In this document: positions 60,585 through 64,000 of the stretch, piece by piece
Layout: each line of letters begins with the position of its first letter
Numbering within the stretch: the first letter of the stretch is position 1
Position numbers and translations under genes: made by a program
DNA from: Brugia malayi
Lineage: Eukaryota > Nematoda > Chromadorea > Rhabditida > Onchocercidae
Reading direction: 5' to 3'
Assembly (NCBI RefSeq): GCF_000002995.4
Contig: NW_025062478.1
Coordinates: 2,170,001-2,234,000, forward strand
DNA: 64,000 nucleotides
The notes under the pieces: model-generated
What the model saw: only the letters and a program-made list of their open reading frames with translations
What the model was told of the DNA's origin: nothing
Database searches by the model: none

Positions 60585-62079
60585 ATTTTAATATTAAAGA
60601 AAAAATTGTTGCAACTAATTTGTTAATTTAAAATTTTATTCTATTATGTTTCTTTCCTTTATTTTTTTTTTTTTTTTTTACATTTATCTTTATCAGAAAT
60701 CAAAATAGAAAATTAATTTGATAAATTTGTAATGGAGCAATTAAAAAATGAATAGTTTATTTGAATTTATCAAATTTTTTAAAAGTAATATTATTTTTAA
60801 TAATACTGAAAATGATTGATTAAAAATAATGTTAATTTTGAATTAATTCAGAGTTGCAATAAATTTCAAGCAGATGCTGAAAAAATTTACATTGAAATTT
60901 TTCTTTTTTTTATTTTAAAAAAATCACTATTTTTTTTTTTTTTTTTAATTGTCCATTATTATCATAATTATTATTTTTCAAATGTTTTTTGAAATGTTTT
61001 AATTTATATGAAATAAAAAAAAAAAAATTGCGACACTTTTTTTTTTTATTTGTTTTAATAAATTTCAAGATAAAATGATAACTGTTTAATATTCGTTACT
61101 ATTTTGACAATTTTATTTGTGAATTCAAATTTTTATTCATTGATCATAAATGTAAATATTTAGGCTAATACTATCAAACATTTTTTTTTCTTTTTTATTT
61201 GTAATAAATTTTAATCTCAAATTATTTGATTCATTTTAATCATTTTTTCTCTTTGATCAATTCATTTTCAATTTCAAAAAAAAAAAGCGAAAGCGAAAGC
61301 AATAAGCTAACCATTTATTTATTGGAATTTAAATTTTCATTAAATTTCATTCCCAATTTGTCCTTGAAAATTATACATTTGAACAACAAAAATTTTTTGT
61401 TACGTTAACAAAATTTTGAAAAAAAAAGAAGAAAAAAAATTTTTTTTTGAAGGACATTTGCTTGTTTGTTTGATAAATCATATCTGTTCATTTCCATCAT
61501 TTTGTCTATTTCTCCAAAAAAATAAAAATAAATAAATAAATAAAAATTAAAAAAATAAAAAATAAAAATAAATAAAATAAAATTAAAAAATATATTTATA
61601 TTAGAACAATGCGTTAAAAATAATTCATTCATTCATTGCATAACACAAATTCATTTTAAAATTTCTGTTTTCATTTCATTAAAAAAAATTTTTTTTTTAA
61701 ATTTCATTTCATTTTCATTTAATAGTTTTGCTATTTCATTCTGCTTTGATTCATTTCAATTTTGATAATTTCTTTTATTGTAAATCATTAGAATATATTT
61801 GATTTAATGAGTTAAATGCAATTAAGTGTGACAAAAAAAAAAAGTGAGAAATCTTCATTAATTGTCAAAGTAAAATACACACATACTAAATACAATTAAT
61901 TTATCTTAATCAGTGATAATAATGATAATGATCTTAATGATGAAATGTCAGAATCGAAAATATTTTCAAATAAGATAAAATTAATTAGCTTATTTGCATA
62001 ATTTTTCATTTACTTCATATAACTTTATAATCTTTAAAATGAAATGGTTGGAAAAAATCCCTTTTATTTAATGATAATA

Positions 62080-62570
62080 ATTGTTAGTAATGATGATAGT
62101 AATAATTATTATATTGTAATGGTAATGATATTGATAGTAATGATGAAATGATAATAATAGTGGCAATAATAATGTGATGATAATAGAATAATGATAATGA
62201 TGATGGTATTAATAGCGATGTGAGGATGATGACGATGTGCCATGGTGAAGGCAGTAACTATGATGATAATGGTGATGTGATGGCATGATGATGATAATAA
62301 TAACAATGAAAATGATGTTATGGTAATGGTAATGCTGAATACGATAATAATGATAATGATGATGATGGTGATGATGTGATTACGATGGTAATAAAAATGG
62401 TATGATGATGATAACAATAATAATGACAATGATGTTATGGTAATGGGAATGCTGAATGCGGTTATAGTGATAATAATGATGTTATGATGACGATGGTAAT
62501 AAAAATGGTATGATAATGCTGATAGTAAAGATAATGATGATGATAATGATAATGATAGTAATGATAACCT
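62080..62570. repeat. Degenerate ATG/GAT trinucleotide tract
   Basis: About 490 bp of GATGATAAT, GATGGTGAT and ATAATAATG units. A segment with GATGTTATGGTAATGG occurs twice (about 62312 and 62431). It produces low-complexity frames on both strands but no gene. Confidence 0.9.
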
Positions 62571-63888
62571 TAAAAGTTGCTTTGCTAGTTGTTAAGGAAA
62601 CAGCGACAGAATTATATTGTTAGCATCTAAAGTATAAGATAATAGATGGTTAGATGGAATTTTTTGTTCCACTGCTATTTTTGCAATTTTAATTCAATTT
62701 TTTTTTTCCAGTTTTAGACGAAAAGAGGGGAAGAGAAAGAAACAAAAAAGAAAAACTTCCCTTACAAATAGAGAGAGAGAGAGAGCGAGAAGATGGAAGA
62801 GAAGAAAACAAAGAGAAAGATAAACGAAAATAAAACAAAATGATAATATAATAGAATTAAAAAGAGGTAGAATAGAAAATGAAATGAAAAAAAAAAAAGA
62901 GAGATAAGCATATCATTAAAAACAAGTTTTCCTTTCTTCTTCTTCTTCATCTCTTTTTTTTTTTTTTTTTTCTCTCTAAACGGTAATTCTTTTCCTGAAA
63001 CAAGAAATTTTCGAGAGAGAGAGAGAGAGAGAGAGAAAGAAAGAGAAAAAAAGTAAAAATCATCCGTTTTCCATTTTCAAATCAAAAGAAAACGATGAAA
63101 AAATTAGCTAAAAAAAGAAAAAAAAGCAAACAAATATAATTATGAAAAGAATAATCGGTTCAAATTTAAAAATTTTACCATTTTCATTTAATTTAATGCA
63201 AAAATGAGAAATTTAATTTAATTTATTTTTTTTTTAATTATTATTATTATTATTTACTGCTTTTTCTTTTCTTTTTTTATTTAATTTTGTTTCAACAATT
63301 ACTTATTTACATAACTTTTCGTTCTTTTTTTTTTTTTGCTTTTTTTTTCTTCAATTAATTAATTTTTTAAAATTTCACCGAGTAGTTCCGGAAAATAAAC
63401 AATTAAAATTATCTTTATTTGAAAAGAAAAAAACTTAAATTAAAGAAATATTCTAAAAAAAAAAAAAAGCAAAAAAACCAGTTTCTTCAATTTTCTTTTT
63501 TGTTCTTTTTCATTTTCATAATGTTATCAATTTTTTTTTTATTTTTTTATCCTTCTTTTTTTTTGCATATCTTTTATATATTATATGACATGTGACAATT
63601 TTCACTTTTTATTTTTTTTATTTCTTTTTTTCTACTTTTAACACCAATTAAAATTTTTATCAAAAAAAAAAAAAAAAAAAACTAACCAATATTTTGTCAT
63701 ATTTATCAATCATTCATTTATCAAACCGTTCATATTTCACTAATAAAATTTGCAACATAATAATTTTTAATTTTTTAAAATTACTTTCGTTAAAAATTAA
63801 AAATTCTAACAAAAAACAAGTTTTCAAATGTCATCAAATTTTATTGTAAAAACATTTCTTGATTACCTTTTTTTTTTTTCTTCTCTTT

Positions 63889-63892
<4 letters not shown>

Positions 63893-63926
<34 letters not shown>
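63893..63926. repeat. (CT)n microsatellite
   Basis: About 16 CT units near the right edge. Shorter CT or GA tracts also lie at 53505-53560, 54634-54652, 60446-60495 and 63014-63036. Confidence 0.96.
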
Positions 63927-63928
<2 letters not shown>

Positions 63929-64000
63929 TCTTTTTTATTTCGTTTAACTTTTTTTTTCCTTTCATCTCATTTCATCTCTACTCCTGTAACAATTTCACCA

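Larger units (their letters stand above)
49824..64000. other. 14 kb gene-free AT-rich stretch upstream of the neuropeptide gene
   Basis: No exon series, conserved protein motif or RNA gene was found on either strand. The sequence is dominated by A/T runs and simple repeats, with the local duplications and ACGTG patches listed separately. Since the neuropeptide gene reads leftwards and its first coding exon begins at an acceptor (49847), part of this stretch probably holds its 5' UTR exon, introns and neuronal enhancers; that is inference. Confidence 0.6.

Noticed and set aside
1..64000. Transposon, viral or endosymbiont (Wolbachia) insertion
   Set aside because: No transposase, reverse transcriptase, integrase, terminal repeats or bacterial-type intronless gene was seen on either strand.

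Overview
This is eukaryotic nuclear DNA, extremely AT-rich and dense in homopolymer A/T tracts. Genes are split into many short exons by short to medium introns ending in (T)nCAG or (T)nTAG. The gene content (an FMRFamide-like precursor carrying KSAYMRF-amide peptides, a Dispatched-type RND protein, a tau-tubulin/CK1-type kinase, possible SL-style acceptors just upstream of ATGs) points to a nematode. A spirurine or filarial-type parasite would fit the base composition and intron style, but the genus cannot be read from the sequence. No bacterial, viral or transposon gene was recognised. All coding models below were assembled by hand from splice sites; for every complete model the exon lengths sum to a multiple of three with one open frame.

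Layout, left to right: (1) minus strand, an HflX/GTPBP6-type GTPase whose 3' end lies off the left edge (189-2931). (2) Minus strand, a 14-exon gene for a 1113-residue LisH protein with a long charged coiled coil (4185-10565), possibly NPAT-like. (3) Plus strand, a TatD-type nuclease (11529-13982), head to head with gene 2 across a 0.96 kb shared promoter interval. (4) A 7.3 kb non-coding stretch holding a lone minus-strand tRNA-Ala(UGC) at 19394-19465 and a 35-bp minisatellite. (5) Plus strand, an 18-exon Dispatched/CHE-14-like sterol-sensing-domain transporter of 980 residues (21279-31607). It is followed only 354 bp later by (6) a 345-residue TTBK/CK1-family kinase (31962-34994). (7) Minus strand, a 343-residue four-finger C2H2 protein (35147-37999), convergent with the kinase. 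(8) Plus strand, a 537-residue unrecognised protein with repeated beta-barrel-like segments (41924-47749). (9) Minus strand, an flp-6-like neuropeptide precursor of 119 residues (48508-49823). (10) A 14 kb gene-free stretch upstream of that neuropeptide gene, containing simple repeats, local duplications and two ACGTG-rich patches.

The genes do not form one pathway. The tightest arrangements are the divergent LisH/TatD pair, the tandem Dispatched/kinase pair (possible operon) and the convergent kinase/zinc-finger pair. The most informative items for follow-up are the neuropeptide gene with its 13-nt last coding exon, the LisH protein, the unrecognised 537-residue protein, and several unusual repeats inside introns.
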